Shown: positions 16,584 to 24,942, counted from the stretch's first letter. The stretch: 37,105 bases of DNA from JAAKFL01 sp964629645 (GCA_964629645.1 CAZVSU010000013.1:1-37105), one strand, 5' to 3'. Translations and numbers: made by a program. Notes: generated by a model not told the origin, from the sequence alone.

Positions 16584-16612
16584 ATAATATTTAATAAGTA
16601 ATTATATATCAA
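16584..16612 (-). promoter_or_regulatory. Promoter for the repeat-protein gene (TTGATA-N17-TATTAT)
   Basis: On the minus strand TTGATA (16612-16607) and TATTAT (16589-16584) are 17 bases apart, giving a start near 16577 and a ~45-base leader with AGGA before the ATG at 16531. The surrounding 16532-16716 is very AT-rich. Confidence 0.6.
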
Positions 16613-16660
16613 CAACTTAGTTTAAATTATCATATGAATAATTAATTTATTTTTTTTAAA

Positions 16661-16702
16661 TAAAAATAGAAAAAAGCCCGTTATTTTTTTGAATAACGAG
16701 CT
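16661..16702 (-). terminator. Intrinsic terminator of the repeat-domain lipid-anchored/membrane protein gene
   Basis: An 11-bp stem with one mismatch (16675-16685 with 16692-16702) encloses a T-rich loop. On the minus strand it is followed by a strong T-rich run (16674 down to 16661). It lies 15 bp after the stop of the gene ending at 16717. The plus strand also has a T run (16704-16709), so it may act both ways. Confidence 0.8.
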
Positions 16703-16716
16703 ATTTTTTACAGAAT

Positions 16717-18921
16717 CTACTTTGTCACGTCGAACTCGAAGGTGTCCTTGGCTCCTGTTGAAGAGGTCACATGGAGCTGGTAGGCGCCCACGGGCCATCC
16801 TTGTGTCGGCGCGGTGAACACATAGTTCACGACTGACTCTCCTGCTCTGTCAAGCTTGGCTGTAACAGGGGGAATGGAGGATTTCGACTTCACATGTTCG
16901 AGGACCGCTTCTATTTGATCACCGATCTGCCCTTCTTTAATGAAGACATTGACTGTCAGTTCTTCATCTTCGGTGGAGAATGTCGTGGCAGGATTTGTGA
17001 CCAAACCGCTTAAGTCAATCTCCGTTCCCATCTGAATTTTTGAAATCGTCAGACTGCCGGCTGCCTGGGTCTGTTCCTCGTCCTCTCTCAAAATTTTTAT
17101 GCTGAGGATCTTCCACTTGTCATTTTCGAAGATCAAGCGATACTGATACGATTCCTCACTGCCCCCCTTTGATGTGAGGACGACAGCGACCGTCGTATAA
17201 CTCGGTTTGAAGTCAATCTCTTGAATCGAGGCCTTCTCATTTTCTCCGAGTTCGCTGTGCCGTTTGACATATTTTTCAAAGACGTCGAACGAGGCCGCTT
17301 CTTGGAATTGCTTGGAAGAAAAGGCGTAATAGGCCCTCGAAAAATCTCCTTCTTTCAAGGCGGCCAGCTGATCTTGAATGACTTGCTTCACCTCTTCTTC
17401 ATTTTCGGGAGTATCCTGGACATTTGTCAGGATTTGAATCCCCCAAATTTTCCATTGGTCATCCTGCTTGATCAGGCGGTAGTCCACTTCTGCTGTTTCC
17501 TCTTCGGATTGCAGCGCGACTCTCACTAACCTGAGATCGCCTTCTTGCACCCCGTTCCCAACAGTCATCCCTTCTTGTTTCGTGAAAATGGGATACTCAT
17601 CGAGAAAGGCCTTAAAATCATCGAAAGACGTGTTGTTTTCAAAATCTTGGGAAACAAAAGCGTAGTAGCTTTTTGAGAGATCCCCGTTTCGCAGCGAGGC
17701 TAGCTGTCCCTGTATGACCTTGACGAGCGCCTCTTTCTCTTCTTCAGAAATCGGAGGGTAGAAAGCTGATTCTTCGACTCTAATTCCCCATACCTTATAG
17801 TCTCCGTTCTGTTTGGCGAGCCAGAAGTCAATATCGCTGTTCCCTTTGTCGCTTGCAAGAACCACTTGTTGCAGCAAGATTCCGTTGGTTTCCGTTTTAT
17901 TCCCGAATCTTACAGACTTATATTCTTTGAATTCCGGATAGTTGTTGATGAATTGATTGAAGTCCTCTGCTGACGTGGCCTCTTTAAATTCATCCGATGT
18001 GAAGTTTTCGTAGGCTTCTTTAACATTTCCCTCCCGGATCAAGTCGAGCTGTTGTTTTATCAGGGCGATGGCCTGGTCTTTTTTTTCATCGCCAGTGACC
18101 GGTTTGTCGTTCTCCATTGCCACATCATCGCCAAGCTCATAGACTTGCTGTGCTGTTGGACCGTTCACTTCCATGGCCCAGATCATCCAATCCCCTTTGA
18201 CTTTCGCAAGCCAAAAGCGGACATGTTGATTTTCTTCATCCGAAATTAAGGTGACGTGAATCCGTTGAAGACCGTTTTCTTCATTGACAGGTCCAAACTT
18301 AATCAGGTCGTACTCTGTCAGTTCGGGATTTTCCCGAAGTATCGTCTGGTATTCATCATAAGGAACTGTCTTTTTAAACTCAGGCGCTAGGTGCTGGTCA
18401 TAGGCCTTTCGGTAATCGTGCATTTTAAGAGCAAGGAGATGGCTCTGTACAATTTGTGCGATGCTTTCATTTTGTGAAAAAGGCTTTTGGTCTGTGCTTG
18501 CAAGCTGCCCTCCTTCCAAGAGTTGGATTTGATCGATCTTCCATCCCCCATATTCGTTGACGAGGTGGTAGACAACGGGCATGTCAGGGGCGTTTTCGGA
18601 TTTCAGCCCTCCCGAGACAGTTGCGTAATCGCCTTGAATTTTTTCGCCGTAGATCTCAAGTTGATCATTTTCAGAGATAATAGGATTGGATTTGACCCAT
18701 TCGCGAAACTGATCAATCCCGGTATTTTCCTGGTACTGATCCGAAGTGAAGAGGTAATAGGCCCTGGTGAGGTTGCCTATTTTAAGCGCCTCCATCTGTT
18801 CTCGAGCAAGCTCGGATAAAGGGGCTTTCTTTTCTTGCATGAAAAAATAACCGGCTGCTAATCCGACAATGGCAATGAGGATCAAGCCGATAGCAATTTT
18901 TGAAGCGTTCTTTTTTTGCAT
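16717..18921 (-). CDS. Membrane-anchored protein with five tandem NTF2/DUF4864-like repeats
   Basis: 734 residues from the ATG at 18921. One membrane helix at 8-27 (KIAIGLILIAIVGLAAGYFF) anchors a large external part. Five ~100-residue repeats follow at about 35-135, 154-252, 281-383, 397-499 and 510-611, each with the pattern LxxLKxGDxxxAYxxFxSxxF ... F..(F/Y)....P.. ... V.L.S ... (F/Y)xLxKxxxxWKIW.I. This matches the DUF4864/NTF2-like type as I recall it. A C-terminal beta domain (621-734) looks Ig-like. The function is unknown. The frame stays open to 19002, but the later ATG puts the membrane helix at the N-terminus; its ribosome site is weak. A TPR protein gene lies 93 bp upstream on the same strand, so they may share an operon. 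Confidence 0.8.
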   Translation of the reverse strand: MQKKNASKIAIGLILIAIVGLAAGYFFMQEKKAPLSELAREQMEALKIGNLTRAYYLFTSDQYQENTGIDQFREWVKSNPIISENDQLEIYGEKIQGDYATVSGGLKSENAPDMPVVYHLVNEYGGWKIDQIQLLEGGQLASTDQKPFSQNESIAQIVQSHLLALKMHDYRKAYDQHLAPEFKKTVPYDEYQTILRENPELTEYDLIKFGPVNEENGLQRIHVTLISDEENQHVRFWLAKVKGDWMIWAMEVNGPTAQQVYELGDDVAMENDKPVTGDEKKDQAIALIKQQLDLIREGNVKEAYENFTSDEFKEATSAEDFNQFINNYPEFKEYKSVRFGNKTETNGILLQQVVLASDKGNSDIDFWLAKQNGDYKVWGIRVEESAFYPPISEEEKEALVKVIQGQLASLRNGDLSKSYYAFVSQDFENNTSFDDFKAFLDEYPIFTKQEGMTVGNGVQEGDLRLVRVALQSEEETAEVDYRLIKQDDQWKIWGIQILTNVQDTPENEEEVKQVIQDQLAALKEGDFSRAYYAFSSKQFQEAASFDVFEKYVKRHSELGENEKASIQEIDFKPSYTTVAVVLTSKGGSEESYQYRLIFENDKWKILSIKILREDEEQTQAAGSLTISKIQMGTEIDLSGLVTNPATTFSTEDEELTVNVFIKEGQIGDQIEAVLEHVKSKSSIPPVTAKLDRAGESVVNYVFTAPTQGWPVGAYQLHVTSSTGAKDTFEFDVTK

Positions 18922-19014
18922 AATTCTACTTGGGGGGTTATGCTTGTTATTCAGTTTATCGTGTGTATTTGAATACATGCCGAAGCAGCAATAAATTTGC
19001 AACCTTCGAGCGGA

Positions 19015-20055
19015 TCACAAGTCGAAGGGAGCGCCATAATGCTGCACAAGAGCGTCTGCTTTTGAAGGGTCGCGATCTCTTAAAGTTTCATAGATCGAGA
19101 GTCCTTTGGCATTTTCTCCCTGCTTGAAATAGAGGGTTCCGAGCTTGTACAAAATTTCGTCATCTTCGGGAAGCAGGTCCAAAAGATTTTCGTATTCATT
19201 GATTTCCTGTTGGGGCATCTGAAGATCGTGGTAGCTGTAAGCGAGCTGTTGATGAACCCATGGGTCGTTTGGAGAGTATTCGTTCAAAATTTTGAATTCT
19301 TCGATGGCCTTTTCGGACACCTGTTTGAATTTATCTTGCAGAAGACTCACCATCTCTTGACTCAGGCCGAATAGACCGTCTCTTGCATGGGCCGGCGGGT
19401 GGTAGAGTCCGGAGAGCATGACATAGGCGTTGGCAAGAGCAGCGTGAAACTCGAGATTCGTCGGCTCTGTTTTGATCATCTCGATGTATTCTTCGACAGA
19501 GCGATGGAGAAGCAGCTCTTTCATTTTGTGGACGTCATACCAATGGCACCAAGCGCTTAATTTCGAAATCTTGGATTTCAAAAATTGCAGACGTCCGGGG
19601 AGCGGATAATAGCGATACTCCTTTCCGTGTAGAGCACCGGCCATGCGGGCGTATCCGTTCGCCAAAGCAATGTGGTATTCGAGGGTTTCAGGGGGGTATT
19701 CTGCATTTCTTTCGAATTCTTCCTCAAATGCCTGGCAGATATCGAGCATTTTCTCGGGTTTTTGCGCCTGTTGATGGAGCCGCCAGATAAAAAATGAAAA
19801 ACCTGTTGCAAAAATCATACCGACATCGACGGCCAAAAGCGCCGACGTCATCAGAAAGGTGAAAAAAAGAACAAGAAGAAGACATTCGACAGCAATCAAA
19901 CTCACAAAGAGAAGGTTCACAATGAGATCGAACCGAGTCATCCTGATAAAACGGGTCAAAATGGGGGTGCGCAGCTTTGGTTTTGCCGGTTGTGTTATTT
20001 CAATCGAAGACTCCGCCGGAGAAAGAAGGGAATCTTGGATGTCCGATAAGGTCAT
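19015..20055 (-). CDS. TPR-containing inner membrane protein
   Basis: 346 residues. Two adjacent hydrophobic helices at about 44-93 (LIVNLLFVSLIAVECLLLVLFF and LAVDVGMIFATGFSFFIW) are followed by a soluble helical part. TPR-like units are visible at ~206-222 (EFHAALANAYVMLSGLY), ~265-280 (PWVHQQLAYSYHDLQM) and ~299-316 (DEILYKLGTLYFKQGENA). TPRs form protein-docking surfaces; the partner may be the multi-repeat protein encoded next. The ATG at 20055 has AGGAG about ten bases upstream, slightly long. Not recognised beyond the fold. Confidence 0.8.
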   Translation of the reverse strand: MTLSDIQDSLLSPAESSIEITQPAKPKLRTPILTRFIRMTRFDLIVNLLFVSLIAVECLLLVLFFTFLMTSALLAVDVGMIFATGFSFFIWRLHQQAQKPEKMLDICQAFEEEFERNAEYPPETLEYHIALANGYARMAGALHGKEYRYYPLPGRLQFLKSKISKLSAWCHWYDVHKMKELLLHRSVEEYIEMIKTEPTNLEFHAALANAYVMLSGLYHPPAHARDGLFGLSQEMVSLLQDKFKQVSEKAIEEFKILNEYSPNDPWVHQQLAYSYHDLQMPQQEINEYENLLDLLPEDDEILYKLGTLYFKQGENAKGLSIYETLRDRDPSKADALVQHYGAPFDL

Positions 20056-20322
20056 GATTATGAGTCTCCTGAACCTTTAACCATAAGCATGACGGCAGTT
20101 TTTTTCCAATTGAAACCACCACGCCTTTTTCCCTTGATAGTGCTTGAGGGGATCTGTCTTAAATAACAAATTTAAAATTATTTACCCATAAAAAATTATA
20201 AAATTTAATACATAGATTATTATTTTCGTTTCTTTTAAAATGCTTAATATGAATATTTTTCGTTGTGAAAGCAATTTATATCTAACTTTAAATGAGCTAG
20301 AAAAGAATGCGAATGCAAAAGG

Positions 20323-20330
20323 GGTATCAG
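20323..20330. repeat. Left target-site duplication of the MITE-like element
   Basis: GGTATCAG directly abuts the left terminal inverted repeat and is repeated exactly at 20489-20496. Confidence 0.88.
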
Positions 20331-20488
20331 CCAATGGTGTCAAGTTAAGAAAATTTTTGGCTGGCAACGGACTTCAGTCTCGTAGTGTTTTCTCCTGGGA
20401 AATGGCGAAAAGGCCATGACCTTGTCGAAAAAACACGACCTATAAGTTCTCGCTTACGTCAGAAACTCCCTTAACTTGACACCATTGG
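20331..20488. mobile_element. MITE-like non-autonomous element, 158 bp
   Basis: The ends are perfect 19-bp inverted repeats: CCAATGGTGTCAAGTTAAG at 20331-20349 and its reverse complement at 20470-20488. They are flanked by an exact 8-bp direct repeat, GGTATCAG. The two halves continue to resemble each other imperfectly up to a central ATGGC...GCCAT hairpin (20402-20417), so the whole element can fold back. It has no coding capacity, so it must have been moved by a transposase encoded elsewhere that makes 8-bp duplications. It sits inside an otherwise continuous 104-codon frame. Confidence 0.88.
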
Positions 20489-20496
20489 GGTATCAG
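20489..20496. repeat. Right target-site duplication of the MITE-like element
   Basis: GGTATCAG immediately follows the right terminal inverted repeat, matching the copy at 20323-20330. Confidence 0.88.
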
Positions 20497-20779
20497 CTGC
20501 GGCTTGGAAAATGACCGCGATTGCCACAACGGTGGTCGCATTGGGTTGCATCATGACCAAAACTCATCTCGGCATTGATTGGATGAGAGATTGGGCTCCA
20601 TTCGCTGCGTCCAATACGGCTGCCAGTTTGCTAGGATGGGGTATTTATTGGCTTAAAAGTCGGAGCGCCGAATATGCCCAAGAGCTGCTACAAAAGCGTC
20701 TGAACGAGTCTTCCGAACTCGACCAATAAATTCTGTCTTTTCGACGAAAACACAAACGCGTCCAGGGGCCCTCCTGTAC

Positions 20780-21688
20780 TTATTCCGGTTGGAATTCCAC
20801 CTTGAGTTCTTCTTGATGGAACAAAGCAAGCCCGACAAAAACAACTGCTGCGGACAGGTAAAATTCCCATGAGGCAATTTCGCCCAAGAAAAGCCAGCCG
20901 AATAAAACAGTGAACATAGGCGTTGTGAAGCCGGCGAAAGAAAGATAAGGTGGGCTGTATCGTTTGAGTAAGTGGCCGTATAAGTTATAGGCGAGAAGGT
21001 TCGACACGATCATAAGCAAAGCCGTACAGCCAAGAAAGGGTAAAAACATCCCCTGATCGACCGGAATAGGTGACCACTCCTCGACCAGATAAGAGTGCAA
21101 AAGGGCGAGAGCCCCACCCAAAATCATGCTGAAGCCATTAATTGTGATGAAAGAGTATCCCCCTTTGACGAGCTGACCGAGTAAAATCCAGCCATAGACA
21201 CTTGCGAGCGCGGCAACCAAAACTGCGATCTCTGCCCATGAAAAGATGAACAATTGTCCGGAAAGCTCTTCGCTGCCTCCTTGACTGAGAAGGATCGGAA
21301 TAAATCCGGCGCACCCTATGGCAAGGCCCAGCCATTTCCTGCTTGTCAGCTTGTCCTTGAACAAAAGGTAACAAAGGAGTGCTGAAGCAAAAGGGGATAA
21401 GCTGTAGATGAAGCACGTTTTAAACGATGTGAGGTACTGCAATCCCCAAAATTCACAGACATTTGTGAGGTAGATGGCGATGATGCCTAAAAATAAGAGC
21501 CCCCAGAGATCTTTTTTCCTGACTGTCAGTTGGTCCGGATTTTTAAACCATTGATAGGCAATCATAAGCGCCCCAGCCGTCAACATCCGCGTCCCGATCA
21601 GAAAGAAGGGTTGTGAAAAACTCAGAGTATATTTTCCTATGGTAAAAATACTTGCAAAAAACGCGTAAAGAAGAAGAATAAGATGCAT
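20780..21688 (-). CDS. DMT-superfamily (EamA) transporter
   Basis: 302 residues with about ten hydrophobic helices in two EamA halves: first half from HLILLLYAFFASIFTIGKYTL, second from FSWAEIAVLVAALASVYGWILL. Typical features are the helix-3 pattern RMLTAGALMIAYQW, the helix-4 stretch CFIYSLSPFASALLCYL and the second-half YSPPYLSFAGFTTPMFTVLFGWLFLGE. Such carriers export or import small metabolites such as amino acids, or S-adenosylmethionine in some intracellular bacteria; the substrate cannot be told here. The ATG at 21688 has GAGTGA upstream. It stands alone on this strand, with a 215-bp AT-rich gap to the divergent regulator gene. Confidence 0.9.
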   Translation of the reverse strand: MHLILLLYAFFASIFTIGKYTLSFSQPFFLIGTRMLTAGALMIAYQWFKNPDQLTVRKKDLWGLLFLGIIAIYLTNVCEFWGLQYLTSFKTCFIYSLSPFASALLCYLLFKDKLTSRKWLGLAIGCAGFIPILLSQGGSEELSGQLFIFSWAEIAVLVAALASVYGWILLGQLVKGGYSFITINGFSMILGGALALLHSYLVEEWSPIPVDQGMFLPFLGCTALLMIVSNLLAYNLYGHLLKRYSPPYLSFAGFTTPMFTVLFGWLFLGEIASWEFYLSAAVVFVGLALFHQEELKVEFQPE

Positions 21689-21851
21689 AAGTCACTCAGG
21701 TTTATGAATTTGTTCCATTTTACGGATTATGGGGATAAAAATAAAGAAAAAATTCCAATTTCTGGGTCGAGTTGATCGTTATTTAATAATTTCTTTACCT
21801 AATTTTTATCAAAAAGTTATAAATAACATGTTAAAATAAGCAAAGATTAAT

Positions 21852-21880
21852 TTGATTTGTAATTCAATTTTTCATATAAT
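21852..21880 (+). promoter_or_regulatory. Promoter for the response regulator (TTGATT-N17-TATAAT)
   Basis: TTGATT at 21852-21857 and a perfect TATAAT at 21875-21880 are 17 bases apart; the start near 21887 leaves a short leader with AAGAGG before the ATG at 21904. The 13-mer TTTTTCATATAAT is shared with the glycosyltransferase promoter at 2357-2369. Confidence 0.7.
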
Positions 21881-21903
21881 ATGGCTACATTAAGAGGTAA
21901 ACC

Positions 21904-22593
21904 ATGGACAAAGAAAAGATTTTGCTGATCGAGGACGAGCAGGATATTTCGGATCTCGTCACAATCAACCTAGAAGCAGCCGGCTACAGCGTCGTCGATG
22001 TTTATGACGGCTTAGAAGGATTTCTCGCTGCGGAAAGGGAAAAGCCCGATCTCATCGTACTCGACATTATGCTCCCCGGAATGAACGGGCTGGATGTCTG
22101 CCGAAAACTAAAAAATCATCCCGACTTGTCTCGGATTCCGATCATCATGATTTCAGCGAAAAGCGAAGAGCTTGATGTCGTGTTAGGCCTTGAGCTTGGC
22201 GCAGACGATTATGTCACAAAGCCCTTCTCCCCAAAAGTTCTTCTATCGCGTGTGAAAGCTGTCCTAAGACGCAAAGAAGAGCCCAAAACAGAAGCCAAAA
22301 TTGTTGCCTTTGGTAAATTCACTCTCGATGCCGACAGCTATCAGCTTCGCAAGGGAAGCAAGCTGATTCCTTTGACACTTTCGGAATTCGGGATCTTGAA
22401 GCGTCTCGCAACGCATCCCGGCAAGGTGATGACGAGAAATTCCCTTCTCGATGATCTGCATGGAGATGATGCGTTTGTTGTCGACCGCAATATAGACGTC
22501 CATGTTGCCTCCCTTCGAAAGAAGCTCGGCCCGAATTTTGACTGGATCGAGACCGTGAGAGGAGTTGGGTACCGGTTTAAAGAAGACGATTAA
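21904..22593 (+). CDS. OmpR/PhoB-family response regulator
   Basis: 229 residues. The receiver domain (1-120) has all phosphorylation residues: E10/D11, phospho-acceptor D54 in VLDIMLPG, S84 and K106 in DDYVTKPF. The C-terminal winged helix (~130-229) has the standard LTLSEFGILKRLATHPGKVMTRNSLLDDL and VASLRKKLG...IETVRGVGYRF, so it should bind DNA as a phosphorylation-dependent dimer. Chlamydial ChxR has a degenerate receiver; this one is intact and is a different or less reduced regulator. No histidine kinase is adjacent. It has its own promoter and terminator and is therefore monocistronic. Confidence 0.94.
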   Translation: MDKEKILLIEDEQDISDLVTINLEAAGYSVVDVYDGLEGFLAAEREKPDLIVLDIMLPGMNGLDVCRKLKNHPDLSRIPIIMISAKSEELDVVLGLELGADDYVTKPFSPKVLLSRVKAVLRRKEEPKTEAKIVAFGKFTLDADSYQLRKGSKLIPLTLSEFGILKRLATHPGKVMTRNSLLDDLHGDDAFVVDRNIDVHVASLRKKLGPNFDWIETVRGVGYRFKEDD

Positions 22594-22615
22594 CAATAAG
22601 TTCACCCATAAATTG

Positions 22616-22642
22616 AAGGCACGATCATTCGTGCCTTTTTTT
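22616..22642 (+). terminator. Intrinsic terminator after the response regulator
   Basis: A 9-bp perfect stem, AAGGCACGA (22616-22624) with TCGTGCCTT (22629-22637), has a TCAT loop and runs into seven T residues. Confidence 0.92.
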
Positions 22643-22667
22643 ATGCCTTGACGGTATGATAGATCCC

Positions 22668-23480
22668 ATGACTGACTACGAATTAAGAAAAAGCGGCGAA
22701 GGAAGAAAGCTGGAACGCTTTGGACCCTACCTTATTGACCGCCCCTGCTTGCAGGCTGTGTGGCCGAAAGAAGACGATAAATGGCGTTCGGACGCGCTGT
22801 TTACCCGAAATCCGGATGGAAAGTGGACCTTTGAAAAGCTCTTGCCCGAGCAATGGGTGATTGAGATCGACGGCATCCGTTTCAAACTCTCATGCACGGA
22901 CTTTGGCCACCTTGGCATTTTTCCTGAGCAAAGAGAATCGTGGCAATGGATCCAAAAAAGATGCGCCCTGGCAGGGCGCCCTCTCAACGTGCTTAACCTT
23001 TTCGCTTATTCAGGAGGGTCTACATTGGCTGCGGCGAAAGGCGGCGCGCAGGTGACACATCTCGACGCATCGAAAAAAATGGTCGGCTGGGCTAAAGAGA
23101 ACGCCGAATTGAATGGCTTAAGCACCATCAGATGGATTGTCGACGACGTCAGAAAATTTTTGAAACGAGAGATCAAAAGAGAGCGCCGCTACGACGGTAT
23201 TATTTTAGATCCTCCGAGTTTTGGTCGTGGATCGAAGGGAGAGGTGTTCAAAATTGAGTCTGATTTAAACGACATACTGGGTGCCTGCTTCGCCCTTTTG
23301 TCGGAGACGCCCGAATTTTTTCTTCTCTCTTGCCACAGTCCCGGTTTTACACCGCTCGTTTTGCATCACCTTTTGAAGAGGCGGTTCTCGGAAAGGAAAA
23401 TGGAATGGGGGGAGATGGTTTTAGAGGGGGAGGACGTGCTTTCCATCCCGAGCGGCTGCTACGCGAGGTGGCGGCGATGA
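22668..23480 (+). CDS. RlmI-like class I SAM-dependent RNA methyltransferase
   Basis: 270 residues of the COG1092 family (23S rRNA m5C methyltransferases of RlmI type). The start YELRKSGEGRKLERFGPY is the family's, so the ATG at 22668 is preferred over the one at 22656; neither has a clear ribosome site. Motifs: SAM-binding LNLFAYSGGST (109-119), the acidic DASK (133) and the catalytic-loop DPPSFGRG (181-188). It lacks the N-terminal PUA domain of E. coli RlmI (396 residues), and no catalytic cysteine motif is obvious, so target base and even target RNA are uncertain. It overlaps the next gene by ATGA, starting a three-gene RNA-modification operon. Confidence 0.85.
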   Translation: MTDYELRKSGEGRKLERFGPYLIDRPCLQAVWPKEDDKWRSDALFTRNPDGKWTFEKLLPEQWVIEIDGIRFKLSCTDFGHLGIFPEQRESWQWIQKRCALAGRPLNVLNLFAYSGGSTLAAAKGGAQVTHLDASKKMVGWAKENAELNGLSTIRWIVDDVRKFLKREIKRERRYDGIILDPPSFGRGSKGEVFKIESDLNDILGACFALLSETPEFFLLSCHSPGFTPLVLHHLLKRRFSERKMEWGEMVLEGEDVLSIPSGCYARWRR

Positions 23481-24268
23481 TCATCACAAGCATGCAAAAC
23501 AGCCGTGTCAAAGATGCCGTGAAGCTCAAAGGGCGTAAAGGGCGCGATCAGTCAGGCTTATTTTTGATCGAGGGGTATCGAGAGCTCCTCCGCGCTTCCG
23601 AGGCGGCGCTCCCCATAGAGACTCTATTTGTCTGTCCAAAGCTGTATCTCGGAGACAATGAAGACGCCCTTATTGCCTCGCTGAAAGCAGGGGAAGTGAT
23701 CGAGTGTGACCCTGCTGTGTTTCAAAAAATGTCGTACAGAGATCGGCCCGATGGCCTGCTCGCAGTGGCCCCTCAAATGACCCGCAGTTTAAAAGAAATT
23801 CCTTTGTCTGATGTTCCTTTTGTTGTTTTGGCAGAATCCATAGAAAAGCCGGGAAACTTGGGAACGATTCTTCGGACATGCGATGCCGTCGGCGCCGACG
23901 CTTTGATAGTCTGCGACCGCTGCACAGACATTCACAACCCCAATGTTGTCAGGGCCAGCGTCGGAACGCTCTTTACAGTGCCTGTCGTGGAGGCTTCATC
24001 AGAGGAAACTCACGGTTGGCTCAAGCAAAAAGAAATGGCTCTTCTCGCGGCCACCCCTTCAGGCGAGCGCCTTTATACGGAGGCGGACATGACAGGTCCG
24101 CTCGCGATTGCCTTTGGCACCGAACAGTACGGCCTCTCCGATTATTGGATGGACAAAGCCGATTTTAAAGTCACGATTCCGATGCGGGGGAAGGCAGACT
24201 CTCTCAATGTCGCGATGTCGACCGGAGTGCTTCTCTATGAGGTTTTGCGCCAGAGGTCCGCTCAGTGA
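23477..24268 (+). CDS. SpoU/TrmH-family RNA 2'-O-methyltransferase
   Basis: 263 residues of the SPOUT knot type, methylating ribose 2'-OH in rRNA or tRNA. The N-terminal substrate domain (1-100; LIEGYRELLRA) resembles that of TsnR/RlmB. Catalytic motif 1 is EKPGNLGTILRT (N127, R133), motif 2 IAFGTEQYGLS (211-221) and motif 3 IPMRGKADSLNVAMSTGV (234-251). The frame is open upstream to 23330, but the ATG at 23477 overlaps the previous stop as ATGA and has AGGTGG in front, so it is translationally coupled. The exact nucleotide target is not deducible. Confidence 0.92.
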   Translation: MIITSMQNSRVKDAVKLKGRKGRDQSGLFLIEGYRELLRASEAALPIETLFVCPKLYLGDNEDALIASLKAGEVIECDPAVFQKMSYRDRPDGLLAVAPQMTRSLKEIPLSDVPFVVLAESIEKPGNLGTILRTCDAVGADALIVCDRCTDIHNPNVVRASVGTLFTVPVVEASSEETHGWLKQKEMALLAATPSGERLYTEADMTGPLAIAFGTEQYGLSDYWMDKADFKVTIPMRGKADSLNVAMSTGVLLYEVLRQRSAQ

Positions 24269-24882
24269 ACATTTTGTACGAAGACAACCATCTTTTTGTC
24301 TTAGACAAACCTGCCGGACTGCTCACCCAGCCAAGCGGAACCGATGAAGACTCCCTTGAATCCCGCGCAAAACATTTCCTGAAAAAGCGGGAGCAAAAAA
24401 AAGGGAATGTTTTTTTAGAGGCCGTACACCGTTTGGACCGCCCTGTCTCAGGCATTGTCGTTTTTGCCAAGACGAGTAAAGCGCTTTCCCGTTTGAATGC
24501 CGCGCAGAGAAACAAGTTGTTTCGAAAAATCTACCGCGCAGAAGTAGAAGGGCGAATGGATCATGATGCGGGAACAATGGATCATTTCTTACGTCACGAC
24601 AAATTCAAAGCGTTGATAGATCCCGAAGGCAAAAGGGCTATTTTGCACTACAAGGTTTTGGATCGGAATGATCGCACCACAACAGTTGAGGTCCATCTCG
24701 AGTCGGGCCGCTACCACCAAATCCGCGCGCAGTTTTCTGAAATCGGCCATCCGATTGTCGGTGATCAAAAATATGGCAGCTTAATGAGTCGCGACGGCAT
24801 TTCATTGTGCCATGCAGAGGTGTCATTTCCCCATCCGATCACGAAGAAGTCCATTGTTATTCACTCAGACTGTGTGCTTTAG
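24265..24882 (+). CDS. RluA-family pseudouridine synthase
   Basis: 205 residues converting uridine to pseudouridine in rRNA or tRNA. It has the family start ILYEDNHLFVLDKPAGLL, the catalytic HRLDRPVSG (55-63, nucleophile D58), the RxYRAEVEG strand and GRYHQIRAQFSEIGHPIVGDQKYG. It lacks an S4 domain and is short, like RluA or TruC types. The start is GTG at 24265, whose GTGA overlaps the previous stop; AGAGG lies eight bases upstream. Third gene of the RNA-modification operon. Confidence 0.92.
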   Translation: MNILYEDNHLFVLDKPAGLLTQPSGTDEDSLESRAKHFLKKREQKKGNVFLEAVHRLDRPVSGIVVFAKTSKALSRLNAAQRNKLFRKIYRAEVEGRMDHDAGTMDHFLRHDKFKALIDPEGKRAILHYKVLDRNDRTTTVEVHLESGRYHQIRAQFSEIGHPIVGDQKYGSLMSRDGISLCHAEVSFPHPITKKSIVIHSDCVL

Positions 24883-24942
24883 TGAAGTTCGTGTCATTTC
24901 GAGTAAAAATCGTTATGATGAGAGACAAAAGGGAGGCGCATT

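Larger units (their letters stand above)
20249..20729 (+). pseudogene. Small membrane-protein gene split by a MITE-like insertion
   Basis: Removing the 158-bp element at 20331-20488 and one copy of the 8-bp target repeat joins two open segments into one frame of 104 codons: it begins MNIFRCESNLYLTLNELEKN, crosses the junction as AKGVSAAAWKMTAIATTV and ends SSELDQ at 20729. As it stands, the first part runs into the element and stops at 20419 (56 codons), and the second part is open from the internal ATG at 20511 (72 codons). The intact product would be a small protein with one or two hydrophobic segments (TAIATTVVALGCIM; AASNTAASLLGWGIYWL). I do not recognise the family. An alternative start lies at 20240. 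Confidence 0.8.

Noticed and set aside
20760..20775. GGGGCCCT palindromes at 20764 and 30500 as terminators
   Set aside because: Short symmetric palindromes without loop space or a following T-run.
21904..22593. Assignment as ChxR
   Set aside because: ChxR has a degenerate receiver lacking the phospho-acceptor; here D54, S84 and K106 are all present.
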